A model generated the notes under the pieces. It ran no database searches. It saw only the letters and a list, made by a program, of their open reading frames with translations, and was not told where the DNA came from. A program made the translations under genes and the position numbers. This document shows, one piece after another, positions 52,333 through 60,835 of a stretch of 64,000 nucleotides of DNA (the stretch's first letter is position 1; each line of letters opens with the position of its first letter). Source of the stretch: Pedobacter zeae (lineage in GTDB: Bacteria; Bacteroidota; Bacteroidia; Sphingobacteriales; Sphingobacteriaceae); assembly GCF_014196715.1 (NCBI RefSeq), contig NZ_JACIEF010000002.1, positions 62,001 to 126,000 of the forward strand, in the 5' to 3' direction.

Positions 52333-52412
52333 CGTCATCCCGACCGTAGCGGCGAGATCTTTTAATATCGTCTAAAGATTTCACCACTCCGCTATGCTTC
52401 GGTCGAGATGAG
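52333..52412. repeat. REP-like inverted repeat
   Basis: CGTCATCCCGACCGTAGCGG and the inverse CGCTATGCTTCGGTCGAGAT, with AGATCTTT/AAAGAT near the centre, can form a long imperfect hairpin in the nth upstream region. Related in style to the array at 41000-41620. Confidence 0.7.
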
Positions 52413-52612
52413 GGCCTTTATATTGGAATCAATTAATGAAAGCTCTGTCGAAGAATCTTTATTTCTCAAAAATTAATTGTTAAATCGCTCCATTCACACC
52501 AACCGCTTAATGCCAAACTCATGGCCCAACTATAATTATATAAACATTTTAGGTTAAAGTGTAACATCCGGGAAGGCCATACCGCTAGTTTTGTTTAAAA
52601 ATTAAGCACAAT

Positions 52613-53089
52613 ATGAAAACCTTATTTAAATTATTAGCCGTCCAGGTCCTGGTACTTTTAGTGACCGGCAGTTTGCAGGCACAGGAAAAAGTATCGGCAG
52701 TTAACCCGCTTCAGGCTTATTACGAAGTTAAAGATGCTTTAATTAGCAGCGATGCAAGCCTGGCCGGCACCAAAGCTACCGCGTTTATGAATGCAATAAA
52801 AGCCAACGGGAAAACCAATGCTTCGAAAGCACTGCGTGATAAAATATTATTTGATGCCGGGCACATTGAGGAGAGTAAAGACATCGAACATCAAAGAGAT
52901 CATTTTACTTCTTTATCGATCGATTTTTATGCATTGGTAAAAGCGGTAAAACTGAATGATAAACCGGTGTATTACGCGTATTGTCCGATGAAAAAAAGCT
53001 ATTGGTTAAGCGATAGCGAGGGGATAAAAAACCCGTATTATGGGAATAAAATGTTAACTTGTGGCAAGGTAACCGAGGTACTTAAATAA
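52613..53089 (+). CDS. DUF3347 domain protein (copper-related)
   Basis: 158 aa with a signal peptide ending GSLQAQ. The DUF3347 helical domain spans about 30-115, and the C-terminal segment has YCPMKKSYWLSD and KMLTCGKV with paired Cys and Met suited to metal binding. Lies 14 bp before a multicopper oxidase gene. A periplasmic copper-binding or delivery role is likely by context. Confidence 0.82.
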   Translation: MKTLFKLLAVQVLVLLVTGSLQAQEKVSAVNPLQAYYEVKDALISSDASLAGTKATAFMNAIKANGKTNASKALRDKILFDAGHIEESKDIEHQRDHFTSLSIDFYALVKAVKLNDKPVYYAYCPMKKSYWLSDSEGIKNPYYGNKMLTCGKVTEVLK

Positions 53090-53103
53090 AGCACAAACCA
53101 AAA

Positions 53104-55383
53104 ATGAAATTTATTTTAGTTTGTTGTCTGGGGATTTTGCTTAGCGGTTCCGCTTTTGCTCAACATCAGCATCAGGAGGTAAAAGCAACTGCCCCAAAAA
53201 AAGTCTCCCTCCAGGCAAACGGTAAAGAAGGTTTAGAAAACAACAGGCTGCCAAGAGTAGTGCGTTATGATTTGTATGTTGCAGATACCACGGTAACCTT
53301 TGGCGGTAAACCTAAACGGGCCATTGCAGTTAACGGGCAGATACCTATGCCAACGTTGACCTTTACGGAGGGCGATACTGCAGAAATACATGTACACAAT
53401 AAGCTAAAAGAGTCGACCTCATTGCATTGGCACGGACTATTTTTGCCTAACCGGTATGATGGAGTTCCCTATTTAACCCAGATGCCTATCGAGCCCAATA
53501 CAACCCATGTTTACCGTTTTCCCATTATACAGAGCGGTACCCATTGGTACCACAGCCATTCAGGCCTGCAGGAGCAGATTGGGATGTACGGTGCCATGAT
53601 CTTAAATAAAAGAAAAGAGCCTGCCATCCCTACGGTTCCGGTAGTTTTAAGTGAGTGGACCAATATGATGCCCCATGAAGTTGACAGGCGATTGCACAAT
53701 GCCAATGATTGGTTCGCGATAAAAAAGGGTACCACGCAAAGTTATGCTGAAGCCATAAAAAGCGGACATTTTAAAACCAAGCTCACCAACGAACTGAAGC
53801 GGATGAACGCTATGGATGTGAGTGATGTGTATTACGAAGCATTTTTGGTAAACGGAAAAGACCAATACCAGGTACCAAATAGCCTCAAAGCAGGCGATAA
53901 AGTACGGTTACGCATTGCTAACGGCGGGGCTTCTACCTATTTCTGGCTCAATTATGCAGGTGGGAAAATAACGGTAGTGGCCAACGATGGTAACGATGTA
54001 GTACCCGTAGAAGTAGACAGGCTTATTATTGCCGTTTCAGAAACCTACGATGTAGTGGTGACCGTGCCTGAAAATAAAAGTTACGAATTTTTGGTAACAC
54101 CCGAAGACCGTACCCGATCGGCCTCCCTCTGGCTTGGCAAAGGGGAAAAGGTGCCGGCTCAAAAATTACCCAAATTGAAATATTTCGAAGGCATGAAAAT
54201 GATGAACGAAATGATGGATATGAATGGGAATATGGTAGAGATGGAGGGGATGAAAATGCAGAACCAGGTGATGGATATGAATGCGGTAATGTATACAGAG
54301 TTGGATGATGCCATGACAGGTACTGCCGATGCGCATAAAACACATGGCATGGATAGCCACAACAAAGGACCCATTACCACATTGAATTATGATAGGTTGC
54401 GTTCGCCTGTAAAAACGGTCTTACCTCAGGCACCTACCCGCGAAATGGAGTTCCAGTTAACGGGCAACATGAACCGTTATGTGTGGACTTTGGATAATAA
54501 AACCATCTCGGAAGAAGATAAGATCCTGATCAAAAAAGGCGAAAATCTGCGCATCATTTTATACAATAACAGTATGATGCGGCATCCTATGCATTTGCAC
54601 GGACACGATTTCAGGGTAATTAATGGGCAGGGCGATTACGCTCCTTTAAAAAATGTATTGGATATCATGCCCATGGAGCGTGATACCATTGAGTTTAGTG
54701 CTTCAGAAAGCGGCGATTGGTTTTTTCACTGCCACATTTTATACCACATGATGAGTGGGATGGGTAAAATTTTCAGCTATGAAAACTCAGCACCAAACCC
54801 CGAAATTCCAAATCCTAAACGGGCACTTCGAAAACTTTATGCCGATGACAGGATGTTTCATTTTATGGCCGAAAACGATTTTGCCAGTAACGGAAACGAT
54901 GGCATGGCCATGTTGGCCAATACGCGCTGGAGCATCGGAACCGAATGGCGCCTGGGTTATACTAAAATGCATGGCTTTGAAACCGAAACCCATATTGGCC
55001 GGTATGTAGATAGAATGCAGTGGTTAATGCCTTTTGTGGGCTTCGATTGGCGTTACCGTAAAATGGAAGTGGGTAAAGCGGAAAGCAATATTTTTGGCCA
55101 AAAAAGTACAAAAGATAAAAGAAGCCTGTTTAGTTTAGGGCTTGCCTATACCTTACCCATGTTGGTTATAGCACAGGCAGAAGTTTATCACGATGGTAAT
55201 GTACGTTTACAATTCATGCGCGAAGATATCCCGGTTTCTAAGCGATTGAGGGCAAGCTTTATGGTAAACAGTGATAAGGAATTTATGGGCGGACTTAAAT
55301 TTATTGCCACTAAATACATGGGCATTTCTGCACACTATGATAGCGATATGGGCTTTGGTGCAGGCTTAACGCTTAATTATTGA
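53104..55383 (+). CDS. Multicopper oxidase with a CopB-like C-terminal extension
   Basis: 759 aa. Signal peptide ending GSAFAQ; three cupredoxin domains with copper motifs HWHG, HSHSG, HPMHLHGH and HCHILYHMMSGM (about 95-560); a Met-rich linker around 355-405 (MKMMNEMMDMNGNM); and about 170 C-terminal residues (from 590) that look like outer-membrane barrel strands, alternating aromatic and polar and ending LTLNY, as in CopB. The oxidase part would oxidise Cu(I) in the periplasm. It converges with an HTH gene, with one base between the stops. Confidence 0.85.
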   Translation: MKFILVCCLGILLSGSAFAQHQHQEVKATAPKKVSLQANGKEGLENNRLPRVVRYDLYVADTTVTFGGKPKRAIAVNGQIPMPTLTFTEGDTAEIHVHNKLKESTSLHWHGLFLPNRYDGVPYLTQMPIEPNTTHVYRFPIIQSGTHWYHSHSGLQEQIGMYGAMILNKRKEPAIPTVPVVLSEWTNMMPHEVDRRLHNANDWFAIKKGTTQSYAEAIKSGHFKTKLTNELKRMNAMDVSDVYYEAFLVNGKDQYQVPNSLKAGDKVRLRIANGGASTYFWLNYAGGKITVVANDGNDVVPVEVDRLIIAVSETYDVVVTVPENKSYEFLVTPEDRTRSASLWLGKGEKVPAQKLPKLKYFEGMKMMNEMMDMNGNMVEMEGMKMQNQVMDMNAVMYTELDDAMTGTADAHKTHGMDSHNKGPITTLNYDRLRSPVKTVLPQAPTREMEFQLTGNMNRYVWTLDNKTISEEDKILIKKGENLRIILYNNSMMRHPMHLHGHDFRVINGQGDYAPLKNVLDIMPMERDTIEFSASESGDWFFHCHILYHMMSGMGKIFSYENSAPNPEIPNPKRALRKLYADDRMFHFMAENDFASNGNDGMAMLANTRWSIGTEWRLGYTKMHGFETETHIGRYVDRMQWLMPFVGFDWRYRKMEVGKAESNIFGQKSTKDKRSLFSLGLAYTLPMLVIAQAEVYHDGNVRLQFMREDIPVSKRLRASFMVNSDKEFMGGLKFIATKYMGISAHYDSDMGFGAGLTLNY

Positions 55384-55384
55384 G

Positions 55385-56344
55385 TTAACCATTCGTAATC
55401 TCGTTCAGCAACTTGTCGCATTCTGCAAAAGCATGGTACAGGTACTTATTGCGGTGTTTTTCTCCCTGGCCGCTAAATGAAACCGATTTCATGATCAGGC
55501 CCTGCATCCATTTTTTGGTTTGACTGCAATAAGCCTGGTCTTCGGTTCGTAAGTAATTAAAGGTGTTAAACCTGTTGTAGCAGGTCATGCGGTCTTTAAA
55601 ATCAACCAGGTAAGCAATGCTTCCCAGTACATCACAATTGTACCAATTAAAGGTATGGTTGGGATCGATGGTTTTTTTGCTGCTAATGGCATACATGTTC
55701 ATATCGGTAAGGCAATACCTTACCTGCTCTACAATTTTTACAGCCAGTTCGGTGTCGCTAAGATGACCAGCTTCAAAAGCATACCTGATCTGCTCTAAAG
55801 TACCGCTGATGGTATCTTTCGACCATATTTCGGTGCTTGGTATTTCCAGATAGGTGGCGTGCAATTCCTGCGAAATTTTAATAATTTCATCGGAGAGGAA
55901 GGAAGCACTAAAGGGTATTTCGAGGTTACTGGTGCTGTTTGCCCAAAAGAACAGTTTAAAACGGGTAAGCTCCGGGTACTTGAAAAAATGAAATAAAGGA
56001 ATATCGTCAGTAGTGATGGTGATGTGTTTATGATTGCTGTTCTTGATGGCCTTAATGTTATCCAATAAATTTTGGAGATAGCCAATCATATCTAAGTCCT
56101 CGTTTACGCTTAAGTAGCTAAAAGTAACTGATAACGATTGTTTCGGGCTGTACAGAAAAGGGACGTCGAAACAATCAGAAAGTTTAATGATCTGTTGAAA
56201 AGTGAGGTTGCTGTCGCCCCTGATTTTCTTATACGCCTCATTGGTGCTGATCCCTAATTCTTCGGCGATACTCAGCGCCAGGTTCTGGTATTCGGGTAAT
56301 ACAGCTTTAATCGACTGAAAAAATGCTATCTGTGGATTATTCAT
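55385..56344 (-). CDS. HTH-type transcriptional regulator (putative)
   Basis: 319 aa with an N-terminal HTH (about 15-58: LALSIAEELGISTNEAYKKI then FQQIIKLSDCFDVP) and a long C-terminal region I do not recognise. Single gene, tail-to-tail with the multicopper oxidase and divergent from the lipoprotein gene at 56552, so it may regulate either. No enzymatic motif. Confidence 0.6.
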   Translation of the reverse strand: MNNPQIAFFQSIKAVLPEYQNLALSIAEELGISTNEAYKKIRGDSNLTFQQIIKLSDCFDVPFLYSPKQSLSVTFSYLSVNEDLDMIGYLQNLLDNIKAIKNSNHKHITITTDDIPLFHFFKYPELTRFKLFFWANSTSNLEIPFSASFLSDEIIKISQELHATYLEIPSTEIWSKDTISGTLEQIRYAFEAGHLSDTELAVKIVEQVRYCLTDMNMYAISSKKTIDPNHTFNWYNCDVLGSIAYLVDFKDRMTCYNRFNTFNYLRTEDQAYCSQTKKWMQGLIMKSVSFSGQGEKHRNKYLYHAFAECDKLLNEITNG

Positions 56345-56551
56345 AAAAGATTAATTTATAAATGAAGTCTTGCTGTTTTTAATAATCAGATTGATTATTG
56401 TTGCGTGTTAATTTAGTAAATATAATTTATAGTTGCGTATTGGAAGTGTAAATTTACTTTAAGGTTAATTTTTGTACAATATGTAATCTTTAGAATTAAT
56501 GGTGCATGGTGGAGTGTTTTAAATTTGATCAAGAATTTAAACCACATCAAA

Positions 56552-57196
56552 ATGAACATGCAAATCTCAAAATCCTTTAAGTCCGGTATACGTATCGCTG
56601 GCTTTAATCCAAAAACAACGGTAGCTGTTTTAGCTGCAGTATCCTGCTTTTTCTTTTCAGGCTGTGCTTCTTTTTCTGATAAAATGATTAGGCAGCAAAA
56701 AGTAAAGCTGCGGGAAGAAAATCTCAGCCTGTTGGCTGGTACCTATCAGCTCTTTCCAGACCTGGCCTATACAAAAAATGGTGGTGCCGAAATGCTTCGA
56801 TACACAGGTAAAACAGAACGTTTCCATCAATATGTTGGTAAGAACAAAATGGAATTCGATCCTTCAGCCAATAATACGGTAACTGTTAAGGTTTTTGGAA
56901 ATAACCGAATCAGTTTTGTTTTTAGGAAAGACAGTACAATTGTTGATTCAGTGACTTTATCAGCAAAGTTGCAATCGCGTGGATTATTGTTGCTGGGGAA
57001 TAAGTATGTAAAATACCGAGGTGTTCCTTACCTCTTTGGGGGGACTGAAAGTGCTAAAACCCGTATTGGCCTGGCGAACGACAATGGCCTTATTTTAAAT
57101 CATGCTTATGATAATTCCGGAGCGATTTTAATCATAATGGCAGCTGGTCGGTCCTCAAGCCTGGCCTATCATTTTAAAAGGATAAGTGCTGAGTAA
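56552..57196 (+). CDS. Predicted lipoprotein
   Basis: 214 aa from the ATG at 56552 (a TTG at 56525 would extend it by 9 residues). Signal with lipobox FSGC and the lipidated Cys about 38 residues in, followed by a region with no recognised domain. The stop is followed after 1 base by the start of a small outer-membrane protein gene, so both are coexpressed. The envelope location is clear, the function is not. Confidence 0.75.
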   Translation: MNMQISKSFKSGIRIAGFNPKTTVAVLAAVSCFFFSGCASFSDKMIRQQKVKLREENLSLLAGTYQLFPDLAYTKNGGAEMLRYTGKTERFHQYVGKNKMEFDPSANNTVTVKVFGNNRISFVFRKDSTIVDSVTLSAKLQSRGLLLLGNKYVKYRGVPYLFGGTESAKTRIGLANDNGLILNHAYDNSGAILIIMAAGRSSSLAYHFKRISAE

Positions 57197-57197
57197 T

Positions 57198-57743
57198 ATG
57201 AAAAGGCTTTTTGTATTCTTGTTTTTAGCCCTGCTAGGCAATATGGCTAAAGCACAGACCGGTTCCGGTGATTTCCTGAAGATGTTGAATGGTGGTTTAG
57301 AATTTGGTGCGGCTACCTTCCGTGAGCCCCTTGTTTCAGGTTTTATCGGCTACAATAAACCTGGATCTTATATCAAGCTTAAGTTTTCATCCGTGTTACA
57401 GGATACCTACGAAGTAAATGTAAATGGTGAGGAAACTACTGTGCCGGGTTTTTCGGAATTGGCGTTAATGCTGGGTAAAAAAGTAAAAATTAATCCGAAC
57501 AGCCGTTTTGAATTTGGTGCCGGTGCAGCAGTGACAAGCGATTTAAAAAAATATGATCAATCGAATAGTGATACAATGCGCGATAAGATTATACAGAAAA
57601 ATGCGGCCGGACTTGTTGCAGAAGCCAGGTATCTTTTTCGTTTTGTGGATGATGTCTCAATCTCCATATCTGTAAATGGTAATGCCAATAATCAAAAAAC
57701 TTTTGCCACTGCAGGTTTGGGTGTTGTGTTCGGCTCAAAATAA
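57198..57743 (+). CDS. Predicted outer-membrane or periplasmic protein
   Basis: 181 aa from the ATG at 57198, with a signal peptide ending NMAKAQ. Body of amphipathic beta strands (LEFGAATFREPLVSGFIGY, FEFGAGAAVTSD, VSISVNGNANNQKTFATAGLGVVFG) in the style of a small 8-stranded barrel. Second gene of the unit with the lipoprotein at 56552 and followed by a strong terminator. Function unknown. Confidence 0.75.
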   Translation: MKRLFVFLFLALLGNMAKAQTGSGDFLKMLNGGLEFGAATFREPLVSGFIGYNKPGSYIKLKFSSVLQDTYEVNVNGEETTVPGFSELALMLGKKVKINPNSRFEFGAGAAVTSDLKKYDQSNSDTMRDKIIQKNAAGLVAEARYLFRFVDDVSISISVNGNANNQKTFATAGLGVVFGSK

Positions 57744-57757
57744 ATTAATGACAATCT

Positions 57758-57795
57758 GAATGACCGGGTAGGTTTATCCGGTCATGCTTTTTAAT
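57758..57795 (+). terminator. Intrinsic terminator of the lipoprotein/outer-membrane unit
   Basis: ATGACCGG (57760-57767) and CCGGTCAT (57778-57785) pair perfectly, followed by a T run. Confidence 0.75.
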
Positions 57796-58008
57796 TTGTG
57801 GGTTTTGAGTAAGGTGGGTTTTGTTAACGGCACAGACCTTTAATCATAAACCTGATGGGAACGGCAGCCCGAGCTATTTCTGCGAGGCTATAGTGTACAG
57901 CAGGGTCGGCTATTTTTCATTTGTACTGACATCCATTTTCAAAAAAACAACCTTATAGCTTGCCCAAGCCATTGCAAAATGATGCTTCGTTTGTTACAAC
58001 GACTATTT

Positions 58009-59193
58009 TTAATGAAAAGAAGTAGCGGCTACTTTAACCTGTTCGGTGGCTCCCTGGTTGCTTTTAATCAACCAAAATGCAAAGAAAGCACCGATCAGTG
58101 CCATTGCTGCACCAACATAAGCCGGCGAAGTATAATCGAAACCATAAACCAGCGGAAGCCCTCCAAAGAAGGCCCCTAAGGCATTACCAATGTTAAAACT
58201 CGCCTGGCTTGCGGAGGCGGCCAGCATTTCGGAGCCTTTGGCGCTTTGGATCATCAACATCTGGATAGGGGCAGCTAATGAAAAAGCGACTGCACCGGTA
58301 ATAAATGTCATGATCAGGGCCAATGGCTGGCTTGCTGAAACAAAGTGTACAATGGTTAAGGTAACGACCATGGTGAGCAATAAAGCTGCAGATGCTTTTG
58401 CTGGCGAGAATTTATCGGCCAAACGTCCACCGATGTAATTGCCGAACATCATACCTAAACCGGCCAGCATTAAGATATAGGTTACCGCATTTGGCGAAAA
58501 ACCGGCAACATCAGTCATTAACGGGGCGATATAACTGTACCAGGTAAATAATCCACCTGTTCCGATAGAGATCATGAAAATGATGATCCACGCTTCCCTT
58601 TTTTTGAAGAAACTTAATTCTGCTTTTAAATCGCGATTTTTTGTAGCTTCCAGCGCTGGTAGCCATAATTTTAAACTTAACAAAGTAACCAGGCCAACAA
58701 GTACCACAACAGCAAAAGATATACGCCAGGAGAAATTATGACCAATAAAGGTGCCCAAAGGTACACCTACAATATTGGCAATGGTTAAGCCCATAAACAT
58801 AAGTGATACTGCTTGTGCGGCTTTTCCTTTTTCGGCTATCCTGCTGGCCACTACCGATCCTACTCCGAAAAATGCCCCATGAGGTAAGCCAGAAAGTAAC
58901 CGGGCAACAAACAGAATATCAAAAGTGGGTGCAAATGCAGATAAAGCATTGAAAACGGTAAACATGATCATCAAAGCAATCAATATCATTTTTGGTGGAT
59001 ATTTACCGGCAATCATAATCAATAGGGGCGCACCAATTACCACCCCTAAAGCATAGGCAGAAATTAAATGTCCGGCCTGCGGGATGGTTACAGCTAAATC
59101 TTTTGAGATATCGGGTAATAGTCCCATCATGACAAATTCAGTGATCCCGATGCCTAAACCGCCTAAAGTGAGTGGAAGTAGATTCTTGTTCAT
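58009..59193 (-). CDS. MFS transporter (AraJ/DHA1-like)
   Basis: 394-aa inner-membrane exporter with twelve hydrophobic segments. GGLGIGITEFVMMGLLPDI near the N-terminus and RLLSGLPHGAFFGVGSVVAS after helix 3 are typical of the sugar/drug-exporter group that includes AraJ and Cmr-like proteins. Isolated gene. Substrate not predictable. Confidence 0.9.
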   Translation of the reverse strand: MNKNLLPLTLGGLGIGITEFVMMGLLPDISKDLAVTIPQAGHLISAYALGVVIGAPLLIMIAGKYPPKMILIALMIMFTVFNALSAFAPTFDILFVARLLSGLPHGAFFGVGSVVASRIAEKGKAAQAVSLMFMGLTIANIVGVPLGTFIGHNFSWRISFAVVVLVGLVTLLSLKLWLPALEATKNRDLKAELSFFKKREAWIIIFMISIGTGGLFTWYSYIAPLMTDVAGFSPNAVTYILMLAGLGMMFGNYIGGRLADKFSPAKASAALLLTMVVTLTIVHFVSASQPLALIMTFITGAVAFSLAAPIQMLMIQSAKGSEMLAASASQASFNIGNALGAFFGGLPLVYGFDYTSPAYVGAAMALIGAFFAFWLIKSNQGATEQVKVAATSFH

Positions 59194-59339
59194 AATACCC
59201 TTAGTGTTAAAATTACACTATGCAAAGGTAAGGCTTTTTATGGTAGGGGATTGTAAAAATTAGGCCATTTATGAGGGATGGAAGATGTGGGAAGGAAGAG
59301 GGGGTAAGGTATAGTTAAGCGGTTGATGGGGTTAGTGGT

Positions 59340-59577
59340 TTATTGTTAGATTGCTTTATTGTTGGATTGCTGATGATTTATGTTCAGATGTTCATGGGTG
59401 ATAGGCAAATGGGTTATTGTTAAATTGCTTTATTGTTGGATTGCTGATGATTTATGTTCAGATGTTCATGGGTGATAGGCAAATGGTTTATTGTTGGATT
59501 GCTTTATGGTTGGATTGCTGATGATTTATGTTCAGATGGTTCATAGTTGATAGGCAAATGGTTATTGTTGGATTGCT
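59340..59577. repeat. 74-bp tandem repeat, three units plus a partial
   Basis: TTATTGTTRRATTGCTTTA...GATAGGCAAATGG starts at 59340, 59414, 59488 and (partial) 59562, spaced exactly 74 bp. Copies differ by few substitutions. It lies between the MFS and sigma factor genes with no coding potential. Confidence 0.85.
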
Positions 59578-59655
59578 CATTAACGCAATTTTTAACTGGC
59601 ACTTTGAAGTCACTAATGAACCAATGGCCAGTGAACTCATGAACTATCCCCCAAA

Positions 59656-59692
59656 AAAAAAGCTTGCCTCACCCTGTGAAACAAGCTTTTTT
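59656..59692 (-). terminator. Intrinsic terminator of the sigma factor operon
   Basis: AAAAAGCTTG (59656-59665) and CAAGCTTTTTT (59682-59692) form a perfect stem with A/T tracts, just past the small minus-strand gene. Confidence 0.75.
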
Positions 59693-59707
59693 GACCCGTA
59701 TAATTTC

Positions 59708-59902
59708 CTACTTTGTTCTGCTGTAAGCTAAAATCTTGTTGATGGTTTCATCTTGGGGATTTTTAGCCAGCCGATCTAACTTACCTTTTATTTGATCATA
59801 AAATAAGTCGATTTCTGCGTCAGATTCCATATCAGTTTTAGGCTGAAACATGTTAGGTGTAGGTAAATTTACATTGTTTTTTGATGTAGAGGTTTTTGTC
59901 AT
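59708..59902 (-). CDS. Small protein downstream of the ECF sigma factor
   Basis: 64 aa from the second Met at 59902 (the first is 6 bp upstream). The C-terminal half EIDLFYDQIKGKLDRLAKN is helical and charged. Same strand as the sigma factor, about 90 bp after it, and before a terminator. A small regulator of the sigma factor is conceivable. No membrane helix, so it is not a classical anti-sigma. Confidence 0.55.
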   Translation of the reverse strand: MTKTSTSKNNVNLPTPNMFQPKTDMESDAEIDLFYDQIKGKLDRLAKNPQDETINKILAYSRTK

Positions 59903-59990
59903 AAGCAACTGAATGTGATAAGTTTTATAAACTTAACGATTGTTCAGATGCTTTATTTCAAGCCCTAAAATATTTTATGCAACATTTTTG

Positions 59991-60575
59991 TTACCCCTTG
60001 TAGGTCATCTCTTTTGTTTTGAGCATTTTGCGCAGATTACTCAATGCATAACGCATACGGCCCAAAGCGGTGTTGATGCTTACATCGGTTAAATCGGCGA
60101 TTTCTTTGAAGCTCAAATCAGCATAATGGCGCATTAAAAGCACTTCTTTTTGCTCGTCGGGCAATAAGTGGATCATGGCCTTTAAATCTTTATGTGTTTG
60201 ATCGCGGAGCATTCTGTCTTCTGCACTTTCGTCATAAAAGTGTAGCATATTGAAGACATCCATTCCATCCGAACTGGTTATGATGGGGGTTCTTTTTTCT
60301 TTTCTGAAATAATCGATCACCAGGTTGTGCGCAATACGCATTACCCATGGCAAAAACTTGCCTTCCTCGTTGTACCTTCCTGACCGCAGGGTGTTGATTA
60401 CTTTAATAAAAGCATCCTGAAAGATATCCTCCGCCAGATATTGGTCTTTAACCAATAAATAGATAGAGGTATAAATTTTACTTTTATGTCTTCTTAAAAG
60501 TTCCTGCAATCCATCCTCGTTCCCGGTAATATATACCTTTACCAGGTCCTGATCATTATATGATTGTAAATTCAT
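59991..60575 (-). CDS. ECF-type RNA polymerase sigma-70 factor
   Basis: 194 aa from the ATG at 60575; a TTG at 60611 would add 12 residues. Region 2 (AEDIFQDAFIKVIN, FLPWVMRIAHNLVIDYFRKEKR) and region 4 (LLPDEQKEVLLMRHYADLSFKEIADLTDVSINTALGR, in parts) are complete. Domain order and size fit a Bacteroidota ECF factor. No transmembrane anti-sigma gene is adjacent. Confidence 0.92.
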   Translation of the reverse strand: MNLQSYNDQDLVKVYITGNEDGLQELLRRHKSKIYTSIYLLVKDQYLAEDIFQDAFIKVINTLRSGRYNEEGKFLPWVMRIAHNLVIDYFRKEKRTPIITSSDGMDVFNMLHFYDESAEDRMLRDQTHKDLKAMIHLLPDEQKEVLLMRHYADLSFKEIADLTDVSINTALGRMRYALSNLRKMLKTKEMTYKG

Positions 60576-60767
60576 AGGTTTACCTACACTAAATCCCTTA
60601 CTATTTGCCAAAAATTAATTTGTAGATGTTTAATTCCTATAGCTGCTCTCCTATGTTTTTTGAATTGTTAGTTTGGTTTTGAGGTTGTTAATATCCAAAG
60701 AAAGTTATTTTTTTATCAAAAAACAAAAAATAAAATGTTAAAAAATAAATTAACCACCTCAGTACCC

Positions 60768-60775
60768 TATTTTTG
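60768..60775 (+). promoter_or_regulatory. -7 box of uvrA
   Basis: TATTTTTG fits TAnnTTTG. It overlaps a TTG at 60773 that would otherwise extend the frame, so translation must start at the ATG at 60836. Confidence 0.5.
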
Positions 60776-60835
60776 TATCTTCTTAAAAACCCAAATTACT
60801 TTATTGGGTTTATACCTTTATATCCTTTACAATAC

